Shown one piece after another: positions 11,090 to 22,856 of a stretch of DNA of 64,000 bases. The stretch's first letter is position 1. The number at the start of each line of letters is the position of its first letter. The translations under genes were made by a program, and so were the position numbers. Source of the DNA: Hofstenia miamia (taxonomy: Eukaryota; Xenacoelomorpha; Acoela); assembly GCA_004352715.1 (NCBI GenBank), contig SCFE01000071.1, positions 319,091 to 383,090 of the forward strand, read 5' to 3'. Under the pieces are notes generated by a model that was given only the letters and a program-made list of their open reading frames with translations, did no database searches and was not told where the DNA came from.

Positions 11090-12540
11090 GGGCCTGCCCC
11101 CCCCCTGTTCTGGATAGGCCCCCGACTGTTCACATTCTTTTCTCTTAATATACCACTACTAGAGTCTGGCCTCCATGCTTCTATTACCTTAGTAGTCTTT
11201 ATATTGAAGTTCCACAGTATCTTAGCCTTCTCATTCTCTATAAATTATACTCATGCCACTTATCTACTGCTTCTAGCACATACTATCTATTCAACCTCAA
11301 ATGTACCATGTTGCTATTAGGTAATCTTAGGTAATCTAGTGTCTCCAACTTTTTCTTACATCTAACTATCTAACTATTCCTGCCGAGTATCTCAACACTG
11401 ATATAGTTCACATATTTATTATGTTGTTCTATCCATTAAATGCTGACTTCTGTGGTACTTTCCTTACCCCACTCTCGTATTGTTTCCTTAGTCTTGTCAT
11501 TATTTCCTCATGATCTGTTCTCCCTCTCTCCTAAATACTTGGACCACCTCAATCTTATCACCACTGCTTCTGAACATTGTCACTGCCTCATTGTTTCCTA
11601 ATCCAAGCTCCAACTCAAATTCTCTACTTGCCTTCTCCAATATCTCAACCTACTTCTGAAACATCTTTGAACTAGCATGCATTTTCAGGTCGTTCATGCA
11701 CAATAGGTGTTCACTGCTCTACTATTTTTCTCCAACTTATACACTATCCTATCTTCTTCTGTGATTGGGATTAAGCAAACTACAGACAGTATTGTGTTAA
11801 GCTGTCTACCTGGAACATGCTCGGTCTAAATTCCAGCCTGTTTCCGTCCATGTCAGTCTGCTATTTTCCCATCTTTCTCTTTCTCTTTCATGAAACTTAC
11901 CATATTTCCATGAAAATCAATTAGCCTTTAGGGTCCTCAATATGCTGTGATATGCCTGCCTTAGTCTAACAATTGCTTTGCTAAGTTTTTCTGACTTCTC
12001 CTACAATTCTCCAGCACTGCCTGCTCTATTAACAACTGATATTTACATCCTCTACTCTTTGTTCAGCATCATTTCTGCAGCTAACATGTCAGCCTATTCG
12101 AAATCACGGAAGTTAGTAATTTCCAAGTTGTTAGCAGACATGTTATTGGCCTGAAGTTGATTGCCTCACTATCATTCTTCACTACCATCAACTATGGACA
12201 AGCACTCACGATACACTCTTCCATTGCTGCTGCGAGTATCTCATGAACGCTCTTGAACTTCTTCCGTCAATACCTATGGATCTTATCTCCGCTGGTGCCT
12301 TACAAATCTTCATCTACTTTAGAGCTTCATTCAAATTCGAAGTTGTGATCACTTCTTCTTGTTGTCTGAAATCGTTCTGCCCCTGTTCACTCTCTATCTC
12401 TGACCTCTTATTTCCGCATATACTATCCAAGAACTTTATAGCATCTCACCTAAATCTACTTCTCTGTAGAACCTTCCTTCTTGTGTTGATAGCATCATAT
12501 TCTCTCCTGCATGTTATGAATCATTAAATTTGCAGCAACC
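11090..12540 (-). mobile_element. Decayed LINE reverse transcriptase of the 'FQGDSLSPLLF / MDDLK' type
   Basis: The plus strand is pyrimidine-rich here. The minus strand reads, through many stops and shifts, as reverse-transcriptase pieces. Near 11801-11818 it has FQVDSLTQYCL, matching the family motif FQGDSLSPLLF. Near 11682-11696 it has MNDLKMHASS, matching MDDLKLYASS, where the second catalytic Asp of the pair is kept and the first has become Asn. Helical thumb-like sequence follows. R2/NeSL-like LINEs carry these motif versions; the clade is inferred. It lies in intron 2 of the four-membrane-segment gene, on the same strand. Confidence 0.6.
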
Positions 12541-12651
12541 TGTAAGACAAAAAATTGGAGTAATCTCGATTTTTGTAACTATTATTATTATCATTGATAT
12601 TATTGTTTTCAATTCATTAAATGTATAAAATATTTAAATATAAACCCATAC

Positions 12652-12828
12652 ATTTCGGATGATATTTAATGTGTCTTTGTAGAACAATATAATAAGCAGT
12701 TAGACAGCAGACGATTAACGAATAAAGCGCGTATAAACCAGAATACCAATACAAATGTCTTGCGTGATTCTTGAAAAACCCGCAATTGTAACAAACAATA
12801 AGAGTAACTGTAGTAAAGCTTGAGAAAC
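12652..12828 (-). CDS. Exon 2 of a predicted four-transmembrane-segment protein
   Basis: 177 nt between the acceptor CGTTTAG and the donor AAAT|GTATGG. It takes one base from exon 1 and leaves one base for exon 3, so the phase matches on both sides. It encodes the rest of membrane segment 2, a short loop (NCGFFKNHARH) and segment 3 (LYWYSGLYALYSLIVCCLTA). The donor is not the strong GTAAGT type, so this boundary is the least certain of the gene. Confidence 0.6.
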
Positions 12829-14386
12829 CTAAACGATGCTTGGTTATATTGCATAATGTCCAACTCTACTTTACATAATGCACAGCCAAAATGATAAAGG
12901 AGAAATAAACATTTAAATAACCGCTGTGTGTCCCAACATATTTTATAATACGAATTAAATTGGATTTAATTTCCGTATTTAAAATAATATTTATCACACA
13001 ACTATAACATAGCTCAACGAAATACACAATAATAACAGAAATTGTGCAGGTATTACCACAATAACTCAGTATTATAGATATTTCCTGGCTTGAGAAATTC
13101 CAAAAGTAGTGATTTTTTTGTCAAACAATCGTTATGCCATCATGAATATTCCACTAGGGATTAGTGCTGTACCAAATCTACAACTACAAAATCATCTTAA
13201 ATATTTCGCTTTGCTTGAACAAAAATTGAAAAGCATAGTTTGAGTTTTAGAAAAGCAATGCAAATTTTAAAAAATTAAAAATGACAGGTTTATTTTTCGA
13301 AATATATAAGTTCTACAACCATAATAGTAAATGATACGGGACGATGTTTTCGAGAATACCGAGCTAAGTTAACCCTAAAAAATCCAAGATTTTTTTACTA
13401 TTTTTGATGGTTTCTATAAAAACTTGGAAACCGTCATAATTCACAAAATAATAGACATTCCAAATGTTAAAGTACACTGTATAGAGAATTGTCTCTATCT
13501 TTCAATTTCACCTTTAATTCGCGCGATATCTCCTTATATACTTTGCACACGGATAGTCTATTATCAAAAAACAAAGTTTAGTTGTTGCTGTTATGGGCAT
13601 TGGAAAATTTTATTATCTGAATATTAGGTATGGAAAGAATTCGAATGTTTTTCCACTGAAAAAGAGTTAATATTTCAAAGTACTTCAAAAACATGAATAT
13701 TTTCTATTACAAATTTTGGCAATAACACGAAAGCACGCTCACCCATAGAAATTTTGAAACCCCAAGATTCCCAAAATTTCCTAATAGGCCTGGTGCGAAT
13801 GTGAACAATGCGGTTCGTGACTTTAGGGGCACAGGTTGTTTGGGTTAACTATTTGCTCGTTCCTGTCTTCTGTATAGAGTTTGTTCCGCCGTCAGCTGAC
13901 TACTATTGGCAAGCAGAGCCGATAAGTTCGGCGGCGGCACAGCCGCCTGAGCGACATCTATAGAACTGGATTACACAGCATAATATTCCATATAGACACC
14001 CTATAAGGCCTATAACCCTGTAAAAACCGTATCTGATGTAAGCAGTATTGTGAAACTATCGATCTGCAAAAAGGTTCATCATGTGCTTATAAACAATCTG
14101 ATTAATAAGACATACCCGAATCAAGTTTAAACATCACTACAACATCAAAGACATTAAATGCGGTTTCTTTTTTGTGATACATTTCGTTTGTCTTGATTTA
14201 GTTTTAGTAATCAATCGGCTCAGCCGTCTAAATTTTCCGGTGGCTGACTGAAATAAAATATGTTCGCAACGGCGGCTCAGCCGGCTGGTGCCCAGCTTTA
14301 ATTATGTAGTCCCATGGCCTGACTACTATTTTATTCAAAATTATGAAAAATAGTTAAAAATTTTCTGAAATTTGTGCCATCTTGTA

Positions 14387-14695
14387 TAGCCCCAGGGTTT
14401 TAGCAAAACTCGATTGGAAAAACTCGTAAGAGAAATCCTCAAAACTCGAACTCGATCAATCGAAAATCCACTCGAAAATACCTTAAAAATTATATTATTT
14501 AAATTTCAATTACTTTATTAATCCAAATTATTGTAAAATATATATTTTTTACCCTAAAAAACTTGGAATTAAAAAAACCCGATCAAACTTGGAATTTTCT
14601 TTAAAAAATACTCGAACTCGAAACGTAAAAACTCGAACTCGGACCGAGTAACTCTAACTCGACTCGAAAACCAAAATTGTCCCAATAAATCCCAG
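14387..14695. repeat. CTCGA-rich repeat, probably a decayed hAT-like MITE
   Basis: The stretch begins CAGGGTTTTAGCAAAACTCG and ends with a loosely inverse TCGAAAACCAAAATTGTCCC. Inside, 'AACTCG' words recur in both orientations. I could not find a target duplication, so the ends are approximate. A similar 'CTCGAGTCGAGTT' patch lies at 48595-48660 beside a gap. Confidence 0.35.
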
Positions 14696-14758
14696 ACGAC
14701 ATTGATTGTAACTCAGAACACTACTTACCTCAAATCTTGTTTGGTAAATTCTGTGCAG

Positions 14759-14884
14759 ATCGATTTGGGTCGAAATGTTTTGGTTGAAAAATTGTTTCAG
14801 GCCAAGACCAAGAAATGCGGCCCATTTACAAATGTGTGTATTGCATTCATTGCAGTCTGGTTAATTTTTTATTTGCTTGCGTAA
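14759..14884 (+). CDS. Exon-like plus-strand frame ending in a membrane segment
   Basis: After a good acceptor (TTCTGTGCAG at 14749-14758) 42 codons run to TAA at 14882. They read as a charged stretch (LGRNVLVEKLFQAKTKKCGP) and then a hydrophobic C-terminal segment (VCIAFIAVWLIFYLLA), like the last exon of a tail-anchored or polytopic membrane protein. No partner exon was found on this strand and it lies within an intron of a minus-strand gene. It could be chance or a pseudogene. Confidence 0.3.
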   Translation: MDLGRNVLVEKLFQAKTKKCGPFTNVCIAFIAVWLIFYLLA

Positions 14885-15464
14885 TAATTAGGCCGATTTA
14901 ACAATAAATAGCCCCAAACTCGGTCCAGTGCTTAGTATTATATGTAATTGCACTGTGTACGAGAAACTTCCAATCTAAACTTAGTGTTAATATACATGCT
15001 TCGGGTCACACGTCACAGGTTATATATTTTGATAACGCTACTATCACATTAGAATCCATTAAATCAGTTATATAATCACTCTATTGTTTGTTTTCAACAG
15101 CCCTAAAAGAAAATTAGCTGCAAATAGTTTCATTGACTACATTAATATTGGACAAATGAAAAGCTGCACGAAAATTTGTATGCAGAAAAATTGCATCACG
15201 TGTATTTTTTGTAATGCATCTAACACTACTTATTTCGTTGTCCCTACAATTTTGAATCTTCTGTCCACCAGTTTGAATGTATGTTGTCTAAAATGAATGC
15301 AATAAATCTCAGAATAGGAAAAATATTTGTGCTATCTAAATCTCAACTATTTAAAAATAAGACACTAAAATTATAAACTGTGTACACTAATTGTATTCTA
15401 TAATTGGCAAAATTAGCAAAGCTACTAAATGAACATCTTGGTTTCCACATCAGAATTGATATAT

Positions 15465-15750
15465 CACTTCACGTGGCTTGCATTTGAAATTTAGGGGGCC
15501 ATGGCCCCGCAAAGTTGAATAAATTAATCTTACTCATATGAAATAGTTTTACACTTTTTCATTGAATTTGTTAATAGAATGGCATTAGTACTATATATAT
15601 TTCAATTAAAAGATATTCACTCTAACTTAGTTACAGAATATTAGAATTAATACTATGGAGTTTTGTATCCAAGATGGCAAGAGAAAGGGGGGCACAGTGG
15701 CCCAACAGGGAGGGCCGTGGCCCCCTGACCCTCCTCCAGCCACGGCCCTG
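15465..15750. mobile_element. GC-rich hAT-like MITE, no clear target duplication
   Basis: The right end on the minus strand starts CAGGGCCGTGGCTGG and soon has GGGGGCCACGGCCC. The left end has a diverged CACTTCACGTGGC and then GGGGGCCATGGCCCC, so the ends match as imperfect inverted repeats with a palindromic GGCCATGGCC core. The GC-rich ends contrast with the AT-rich middle. CAGGG...GTGGC ends are common in hAT elements. The left boundary is uncertain. Confidence 0.45.
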
Positions 15751-15849
15751 AAAATCGCTAATATGTGTGGTAGACCCTCGAAAAATTGCGAAACGCAACA
15801 TTGATTTCATCCATTATTAGGTGTAGTAATTAAGTAAATAACCACTTAC

Positions 15850-15967
15850 ATATTGATAAGACGACGACTGCTATCAGGAAATGATTGAAGTAAAGGAGAG
15901 TAGAACCAACAATGCCTGCAGTGAGAAACACCACCAAACTCAAAATGACAATTAGTCTGAGAAACAT
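15850..15967 (-). CDS. Exon 1 of a predicted four-transmembrane-segment protein (147 aa)
   Basis: The gene is rebuilt from three minus-strand exons: 15850-15967, 12652-12828 and 10018-10166. They join in one frame, 444 nt in all (147 codons plus stop). Exon 1 has an ATG at 15967 and a strong donor ATAT|GTAAGTGG, and encodes segment 1 (MFLRLIVILSLVVFLTAGIV) and the start of segment 2 (LLYFNHFLIAVVVLSI). Phases are 1 and 1 across both introns. The product has about four hydrophobic segments, short loops and a short polar C-terminus, the size and topology of MARVEL-like tetraspan proteins; the family is inferred from topology, not from a motif. It probably sits in a cell membrane. Introns of about 3.0 and 2.5 kb carry repeats. 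Three separate hydrophobic exons joining without a frame break is the main support. Confidence 0.65.
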
Positions 15968-16119
15968 AGTTGTGAACAATTATCTGTTACTGCCAATATA
16001 AACACCGTTGAATAAGATTCAAAACCAACACACACTAATCTCTAAATATCACCACACAACATGGGGCAACTAAGTGTTGCGTTACAACGCTTTTCTTCGT
16101 ATCAACCTATTATTGCACT

Positions 16120-16482
16120 GTGTAAACCAGACTTGTCAACAAGCCGTAGTTTCCAAGCTCGACTCGCCACAGAAAATTTTTCAATGAGGCTCGTTTCAGC
16201 TCGGTATTTTTTTAAAAAATATTGTGCTCTCAGAATTTGTTCAATTGCTCTTCCTATTATTTAATAAATATTTCTAAAATACGATTTTAAGTAAGGAATA
16301 TTGAATGAAAATATAAGAAAAATCTGCATAATCAAGTTAACAAGTAGCATTATAAATTTGGTTTTGCTTAAAAATGGCTCGTTTTGGGCTCGTTGTAAAT
16401 CCAATACTCTGCTCAAGCTCGGCTCGGCTCGGCTCGGCTAGTCTCGTTAGAAGCTCGGCTCATTGACAAGTCTGGTGTAAAC
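16120..16482 (+). mobile_element. hAT-type MITE, copy 1, perfect 8-bp target-site duplication
   Basis: The element is 16128-16474 (347 bp), with perfect 12-bp terminal inverted repeats CAGACTTGTCAA / TTGACAAGTCTG. It is flanked by GTGTAAAC at 16120-16127 and 16475-16482. Subterminal DNA is full of 'GCTCGGCTCG' words. The copy at 24513-24875 has the same termini and interior in inverse orientation. There is no coding capacity. Confidence 0.93.
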
Positions 16483-18426
16483 CTGAATTTCCTAAAAACC
16501 AATGTTCATATCAAAACATTTGATTATTCTTAAACTTTGCAAATGCGCATGTTGGAATGCTATCCTTTATTTGATTGTCTTCTTGCGCAAGAAAAAAATT
16601 ATTAATAGTTTTAGCATGCAAATTCATTATCAAGAGATTTATAGCCTTGCCTTCATTCACATGTTAAAATGTGATACACTGGCGGCTTAAAACTTAATCC
16701 TTTTCAAGTAATGACAAATAAATGCATCTTCAATAAAGATAGTTATGTTAATTTTAAGGAATTGACACCAGCACCGTTCTCAAAAAATTGAAATTGAGCA
16801 TTAATGATTCAGTAAATTAGGGTCCGAGGTGGACATAGGCAATAACTTATGTCCACGTACGGCTCTTTTAAGGGACATTAATTTTTTGGTGTGCCTCAAA
16901 AAAATTGTATGTGAGAAACTTGTAATAAAATCTACAAGGTGTCCACAAAGTGTTGGGTACATAGGAATTTCAATTTTTATTATGTATTGCAAATAATGGA
17001 AATAACACTGAAAATATAATTTCATAACATTATAGTTAAATTAAAATGGTTTTGTTCTAAAGGCATGTATTTATCCCCTATGTACTCAGAATTTGTGGGC
17101 ATTCTATATACACTGAATTTGAAAAACTTAAAATGCAAATTATAATTTTTAACTAATTGCTGATAAATTATATTGCATTACTGCATTTGTGATGATTACG
17201 TGCACTGTTTTGAAATTGTAGGCTATTTTGAAATGTCGACCACTTCTTCGGCCAGTTTTTTCGAATACTTTAAGCCGGCCCTTTCAAATTAAGTTCATCT
17301 GTGATTAGGATTAAAAGAGCCGCAAAATTTTGAATTAAGGCTCTCTTTTAGCAACTTTTATATACATGTACATGTACATATATGTTTAGTGCATAAATAA
17401 TGATAGTGATAGTACAAACATATTCTTAATTAACGGGGTTTTTCTAGCTTTGAATTTCAACTAATTGTTTTGCTATTTTTAATTTAATTTCGCACTTGGT
17501 ATCGCAAAACGAATTTGAAGAAGTATATTTCAAATTTAGATCAGAACTATAAGCCCGCATCATACAATACGCTTATTGTGTTCTACTAAGTTTTCAAACT
17601 CCTACTAATTATGATTTATGGTTAATGGAGAGCATAATTGATGTTAAGCTATTAATAATAACTTGAAATGTAAATATTGATACCATCCGCCTAAAAGTTC
17701 CTAATTCATAAATCGGAACACATTGCATGCATGAAAAATGAAGCATAGTTCAACTACTAAGTAAGACAGGAATTGAATAAAAAGCGAGTGTCAACTTGGG
17801 TGGTTAACTGGTAGGATTTGCTTCAGTCTCAATGCCAGTGTCAACCATCCATGGCTCGCTGAGATTGACATATTTATGATGCTTAACATAAAGTGTGTGT
17901 GTCAAGTAAACAACATGCATTAATGTTGCACTCTACTACATGGCAAAACAAAACATTATTGACAAGTTCGTTTGTAGAATGGAATACTCTATATATTTAA
18001 AAGTCAGTAAATTTGAGCAATAAATATTCCAACGTTAACAACAAATTTACAAAATTTAGAAGTCCATCGATGCTTACATTTTTTGCAATATAAAAATTGA
18101 ATAAGCGATTTGTGTTTTCTTTATAAATACTTGAATAATTATTGAATCTCACACATTAAAATGGCATCATACATTGATTGTAAACTTTTTATCGCAAATT
18201 TCCTTATCTTATTGAAACCTATGAGTATATGCTATGGATGCTGGTGTTTGTTTATTCCAATGCACGATCTTTTAGTATGTTCAGAATGATAAAGAACTGC
18301 TTGACAAGAACAAATGGGCAAAGTTGACTAGAAGAAACTATGCTTTTATGTTTTGAAAAACATTTGGAAGAAATTGGAAATAGATAAATAAATAACGTGA
18401 AGGCTACAATTGAATAAGCAGGAGTT

Positions 18427-18429
<3 letters not shown>
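16483..18429. other. Spacer, no gene recognised
   Basis: AT-rich with stops in all frames. Short palindromes of the ACATGTAC type occur near 17365-17385. I find no domain, RNA gene or element ends. Confidence 0.4.

Positions 18430-18484
<55 letters not shown>
18430..18484. repeat. (AT)n microsatellite
   Basis: About 55 bases of uninterrupted AT dinucleotide. Tracts of this kind recur through the window and border most of the assembly gaps. Confidence 0.97.
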
Positions 18485-18486
<2 letters not shown>

Positions 18487-18969
18487 TTCAATAAAAGTAT
18501 TGCACAATAAAAGTATTGCAAATTTCTTTTTTGTTTTGTAATGGATTCTTCTTTATAATATGTTTGTTCTATTTTTTCAGTTCTCATGTTTTTTTAATTA
18601 ATTAATTGGTAATAATTTCCCATGGATTTTTTGTGATGAAAGATTTTGATACTCTGAGCATGAATAATTATTACTTGCTTTCCTTATAGTAACAATGCAT
18701 AAATTTCGTGCAGTCTTATAGGTATTGTGATTTTCCTTTGTTTGAAAATTGATGTAATTTTACTACATTTGTTTCTAAATCAATGTTTATTTAAAATTTT
18801 GCTATTTTTGAATGGACAGTAAGTAATGCATTTTCACTAATTACTTAGTCTCCTTATGAAGCAGAAGTTAGCAGTCTGTGGGTACGAGTGAGCAGCAATG
18901 TCACTACATGAAATTTGCATTTTGTCTTTGAAAACTTAAAACATGTTGAGAATTCTTAAGGATTTTTAA

Positions 18970-20060
18970 TAACTTTAATATAAAAATTCAAAAATATATT
19001 TCGACTTACAAAGTCATCTCTAAATTTACTTGATTTTATGAAAGTATTTTATTTTACTAAATCATAAGTACTGTTAGTAATAATTTATCTACGTAATCCT
19101 CTTTGATATTCAGACTTGGTTGAGATGATCTAATTAAAATGATTTCACTTTGGCAATCTTTAAAATTTAGTCCATAATCTATAAGATGTTTGAAATTGTT
19201 GAATTAGTTTCCAGTTCTTTTGTTCCCCTACTTCTTTGTTGGTTGTAACTATTTCTGTAAATGTCTCTTTAATACCTTTATCAATAAAAGTGTTTGGGTA
19301 CCCATTTTTTCTTAGGTTTGCTTTCGATTTGATAATTTCTGCATGCATTGCTCCTGTAATTAAGGAATCTTTACATGATCTTGAAGAATTTAAATTAAAA
19401 TTTAGCAGCAAGCCAATATCTGACGGTTTCTTGAATATTCCAGGTATAAAATATTTTGAATTCTTCATTATTTTAACATTTAAGAAATTAAAAATGTTAT
19501 TTCTTCATTTTCGATTGTGAATTTGATGTTATTATCTATTAAATTTATATTAAGTAACATTTCGTTTGCATTTTTTCATTATCTACTAAAGCAAATGTAT
19601 CATCCATATATCTTTCGTAGAAACTGAATCATATATTCTTTTCATCATATTACAATTGAGGAATGATAAATGAATTTCTCATTGCTAATCCATTTTTCTG
19701 TACATAAAAAACTCCCCTGAATTCCATTAGTGTATTTTTTGTTGCTAATAGTAAGAGGATCTTGTTTGTATCATAATTTAATCATATATTGTTATGTTTC
19801 TGCTTTTCAATAACCTTATTGAGGCAACTAGTGACTTCTTGATTAGTACATAAAATCTTTGTGTCATATGATACCATGAACTTATTACTATCTTGCTTTG
19901 CTATCTTATCATGCTTAGAATTAGTATTGGTTTTTGCTTCTGGTAATTTCGACAAAACTGCAGTTAGTTTATTAGATAAGTTTTAATTAATGCTACCACA
20001 ATAACTTGCATTCTCTGGTTTATGGACCTTAGCTAATCCATATAATTTGAAAGCATAGCC
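18970..20060 (-). mobile_element. Penelope-like retroelement (PLE), decayed copy A
   Basis: Reading down the minus strand: GLAKVHKPEN near 20010-20050 (the family's GLPKxHK reverse-transcriptase motif), then SYDTKILCTN, then a 'GLAMRNSF' piece, then FYERYMDDTFAL with catalytic YMDD codons at 19599-19610. An intact 102-aa frame (19160-19468) follows, ending in the region where PLE proteins read 'L..NGYP..FI'; here it is LRKNGYPNTFIDKGIKE. Several stops and shifts separate the pieces. The 3' end at about 18999-19024 carries a small hairpin before GAAATATAT that recurs in the other PLE copies here. The GIY-YIG endonuclease region was not found in this copy. Confidence 0.7.
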
Positions 20061-20659
20061 ACCAGTTGATTTGCAATTTTCATAAATTTGAGCATATATT
20101 TAATATACAATATCAGGGAATATATACAATATGATTTGTAAAATGTATTATATTAAAATCTAGTAAATTTAAAGATACAAATTTTGTAAGGAAACTGACA
20201 ATAACTTTGTGCGTTTTTATAAAAGCACTTAAAACAGTTTGAAATGTTTTATTACAGATTAATTTCTTAAGGCTTGTACTAGCAAAGCTGTCATTTTATT
20301 GAAACCACTAAATTCCATTTTCTACTCAAACTTACCCAAAGTGTTTGAAACTCTCCATGTTTAATTTTCTTAGTTTCTCTACGATATCTGAAAATTTTGA
20401 ACAAAAATGTTCTCCATTTAGCTATGGACAAAGGATTTATCATACTGGTTCGCACGCGGTAAGAATGTTGGGTTTTGCTAATGTCCAAATCTGCTCATGA
20501 TGCTACCTATTGCTTATACAATTTTTGTATACCTACAATAAAGTTGTTGTAGTCCTACTATAGCATCTACACACTCACGCACGCACACTCACACACGTGT
20601 TCTCTTGTCGTCCGAGATCATGTAGATGAACCGTCAATTGTTTCTACTACATGATGCAA

Positions 20660-20959
20660 TGAAATGCAGCAATTCTCACAAATGTGGCAAACGATGGTAG
20701 TCGACCAAGTTGCAGGTTTCGTCACACCATGTATAACAATACTTGGATAACAAATGGCGTCCGTGGTATTTTGATGGATTTGAAACAAAACGCAGGGATA
20801 ATAGGCCTTTTGCCAACTCACGTAACACAGGAAACTGCAAATGCCACAGGGCGATGCTATTTGTGTTTAGAGCATCATAGGACACAAGGTCTCTGCTTTG
20901 TCTGCAATCAATGTACATGCAAAAATCATCTGAAAACAATATGCGAGTTGTGTACGTAA
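20660..20959 (+). pseudogene. piggyBac transposase C-terminal fragment
   Basis: The last 36 codons read GRCYLC, a short linker, C-FVC-x2-C, C-KNHLKTIC-x2-C and a stop. This is the Cys-rich C-terminal domain that ends piggyBac transposases (RCxxC...C..C...C..H.K.xC..C). The catalytic core is not recognisable upstream and no TTAA-bounded ends were found, so only the 3' end of the gene remains. The open frame starts at an ATG at 20684 within the fragment; the fragment boundary upstream is approximate. Confidence 0.6.
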
Positions 20960-21007
20960 GATTTTCAGTAATTTAGCTCATAAACATTTTTCAAATATAA
21001 TAATAAT

Positions 21008-21031
21008 CTTATCTTATCTTATCTTATCTTA
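21008..21031. repeat. (CTTAT)n short tandem repeat, possible LINE tail
   Basis: Four to five copies of CTTAT, ending 'CTTATAAG'. The same pentamer forms the tail of the minus-strand LINE at 60996-61024. Here no LINE coding sequence adjoins, so this may be the tail of a very short, 5'-truncated insertion. Confidence 0.7.
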
Positions 21032-21439
21032 TAAGATTCATTGTAATGTGTGTTAAATAAATGCTTGGTACAAATTGCTTGTTTTTAAACATCAAAGTAA
21101 AATTTAAAACTTTAAAACTAATTTGATACTAAGTTTAACTGCTTAAATATGGGTTTCAACGAAATGCCAACCTTGGTAGTTAATGATGTATCAAAACCCC
21201 TTGGTAGTACAAGGGTTAACATAGATGGACGCGTGTGTAATTTTAATAACCACATTGCACCCCACCCGCAGTGAGTGGGCTCGCGACCGCATGTGTTAGA
21301 AAAATTCACCCGCACCCGCTATTTTCTAAATATCGCCTGTCGATTAAGCCAAAAAATTTCAATCACCGAATGGACTTTCTGTTAATTTGGTAAATTGAGT
21401 GAATAATGTCAAATATATCTCGTAGTATAATATTTTTAA

Positions 21440-21640
21440 TAAAAACAGACTAAAAGAGATATATTTCGCTCAACTTGAGCATCGTCAATTTACAAATAAT
21501 TCCCTCTATATATGCACTATTTTATTGAAAAATATTATTATGCAATTAAACGTTGATTATAGGAAATTTATGCTGATGTATGCAATCATCTTTGGTGTTA
21601 AGACTTAGTTGCAGCGATCTTATGTATATACTTTCGTTTA
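21440..21640 (-). mobile_element. 3' end of a Penelope-like element
   Basis: This non-coding stretch matches the 3' region of the PLE at 58.6 kb by eye: both have AGGGAAT, a hairpin, and on the plus strand 'AATC(A/T)TCTTTGGTGTT'. The hairpin here is GCTCAA-G-TTGAGC followed directly by GAAATATAT (minus strand, 21464-21489). No coding part is left. Confidence 0.5.
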
Positions 21641-22731
21641 TTTTCAAATATATAATTAATATTGTATTAGTTTAGTATTACACATGTAACAAAATAATAA
21701 TGTTCACCCGCAGTGCAACCCGTGTAGCATTTGAAATTCAGTACCCGCACTGTGCTACCAACTACCGCATTCGCAAGAGCAAAACCGCAACGTGCGGGGA
21801 AAAACCCGCACCCACGCCCTTCGTTGAGGGTTAATGCTTGTTCAAAATATATTATAGCATTAATTATGGTATTCGTACCCCACAGTTTATTGATTCCAAC
21901 GCTACCCGCAGTTTCACAAGTTGTCTGTAAGCCTGTAAAGAATGGATTATTATTTAAGCAGTTGCAAAGTTGCCATATCGGGAAAAGATTATTTACTAAA
22001 TTTGACTTATTAGTTCTGACGCATACTTATTCGTTTACTTGATTAATGTGTTTATCAAAGTGATTGCAGAATGAATATATGGAAAACATTTGAAAGTATA
22101 ACCTAGAATTTACAGATAGTTATTTGTATACTAATCCCACGTATTGTGCGTACATGAGTACAGGCAGGTACTAGTTAACGAGCTTTAATAAGACTAATCG
22201 GTTGCCTTAGGAAAGTGTGATTACCTGCACAGCCCTAATGCAAAAGCCCAAAAACCTTGTGAAAATGTTTTTTTTAGCATTGTTCATATTTTACTGCTTT
22301 TCATGTGAGAAATTTTATTTCTTTGAAATCCTTCTATAATTTACTAGTGCTGTGAAATTAAAATGCAGTGTCGTTCTGAGAAAAATTACATCAATATTAT
22401 TTTAATATTCAATGTTAAAAATACTTCAATCGTTAAATACTATTTAATAAAATAACATTAGATATCATTCACACTAATACTTTTGTATAATTCTGATGTA
22501 ACTAAAGAAACACGCATTTCTATAGGACATCCGTAAATTAAAAGTTCTCAAATAAAATTTTAAAAAAATATTATTTTAATGTATTAGGGAAGGAATATTT
22601 TTGTATAACCGATGCTGCATAAATGATTTTTTTGTTCTAATTAAATTACATGTATTTACATTGAATGTTAAAAATATTTGAAATAAAAATATCAGCACAT
22701 GTACAATCAAATTCCATAAAGTAAATTTAAA
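21641..22731. other. Spacer with a short GC-richer patch
   Basis: 21710-21840 contains repeated 'ACCCGCA' words in both orientations, as does 21255-21320, suggesting the two ends of a decayed DNA transposon of about 0.6 kb; no duplication flanks it. The remainder up to the LRRC43 stop codon is AT-rich and without features. Confidence 0.35.
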
Positions 22732-22856
22732 TTAAAATGATTCGACTTGTTTCACACATTCGATTGTAGAGTTCCATTGTTCTAAAACTGTTTCTAACTG
22801 GAGAACGATTGGCAATGCTGCTGTATCGTCTTCTTCCACGCTAGTGGGCTTCTTCC
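22732..22856 (-). CDS. LRRC43: LRRC43 orthologue, last exon
   Basis: 125 nt from the acceptor TTTGCAATATAG to TAA at 22732. It needs one base from the previous exon, as the phase predicts. It encodes KKPTSVEEDD, then PIVLQLETVLEQW, then VKQVESF, corresponding to the end of vertebrate LRRC43 with its short beta/helix segment and acidic lead. This is the 3' end of a gene that starts above 38.4 kb. Confidence 0.75.

Noticed and set aside
10486-11150. hAT element starting CAGTGGTGGAACAG and ending near 11150
   Set aside because: The right end matches only loosely and no 8-bp duplication was found.
18252-18587. 111-codon minus-strand frame
   Set aside because: It runs through the AT microsatellite and has no domain; its length is due to the repeat.
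21140-21840. A piggyBac MITE bounded by AGGGTTAA at both ends
   Set aside because: The TTAA-containing ends are direct, not inverted, repeats, and no terminal CCC/GGG structure fits.
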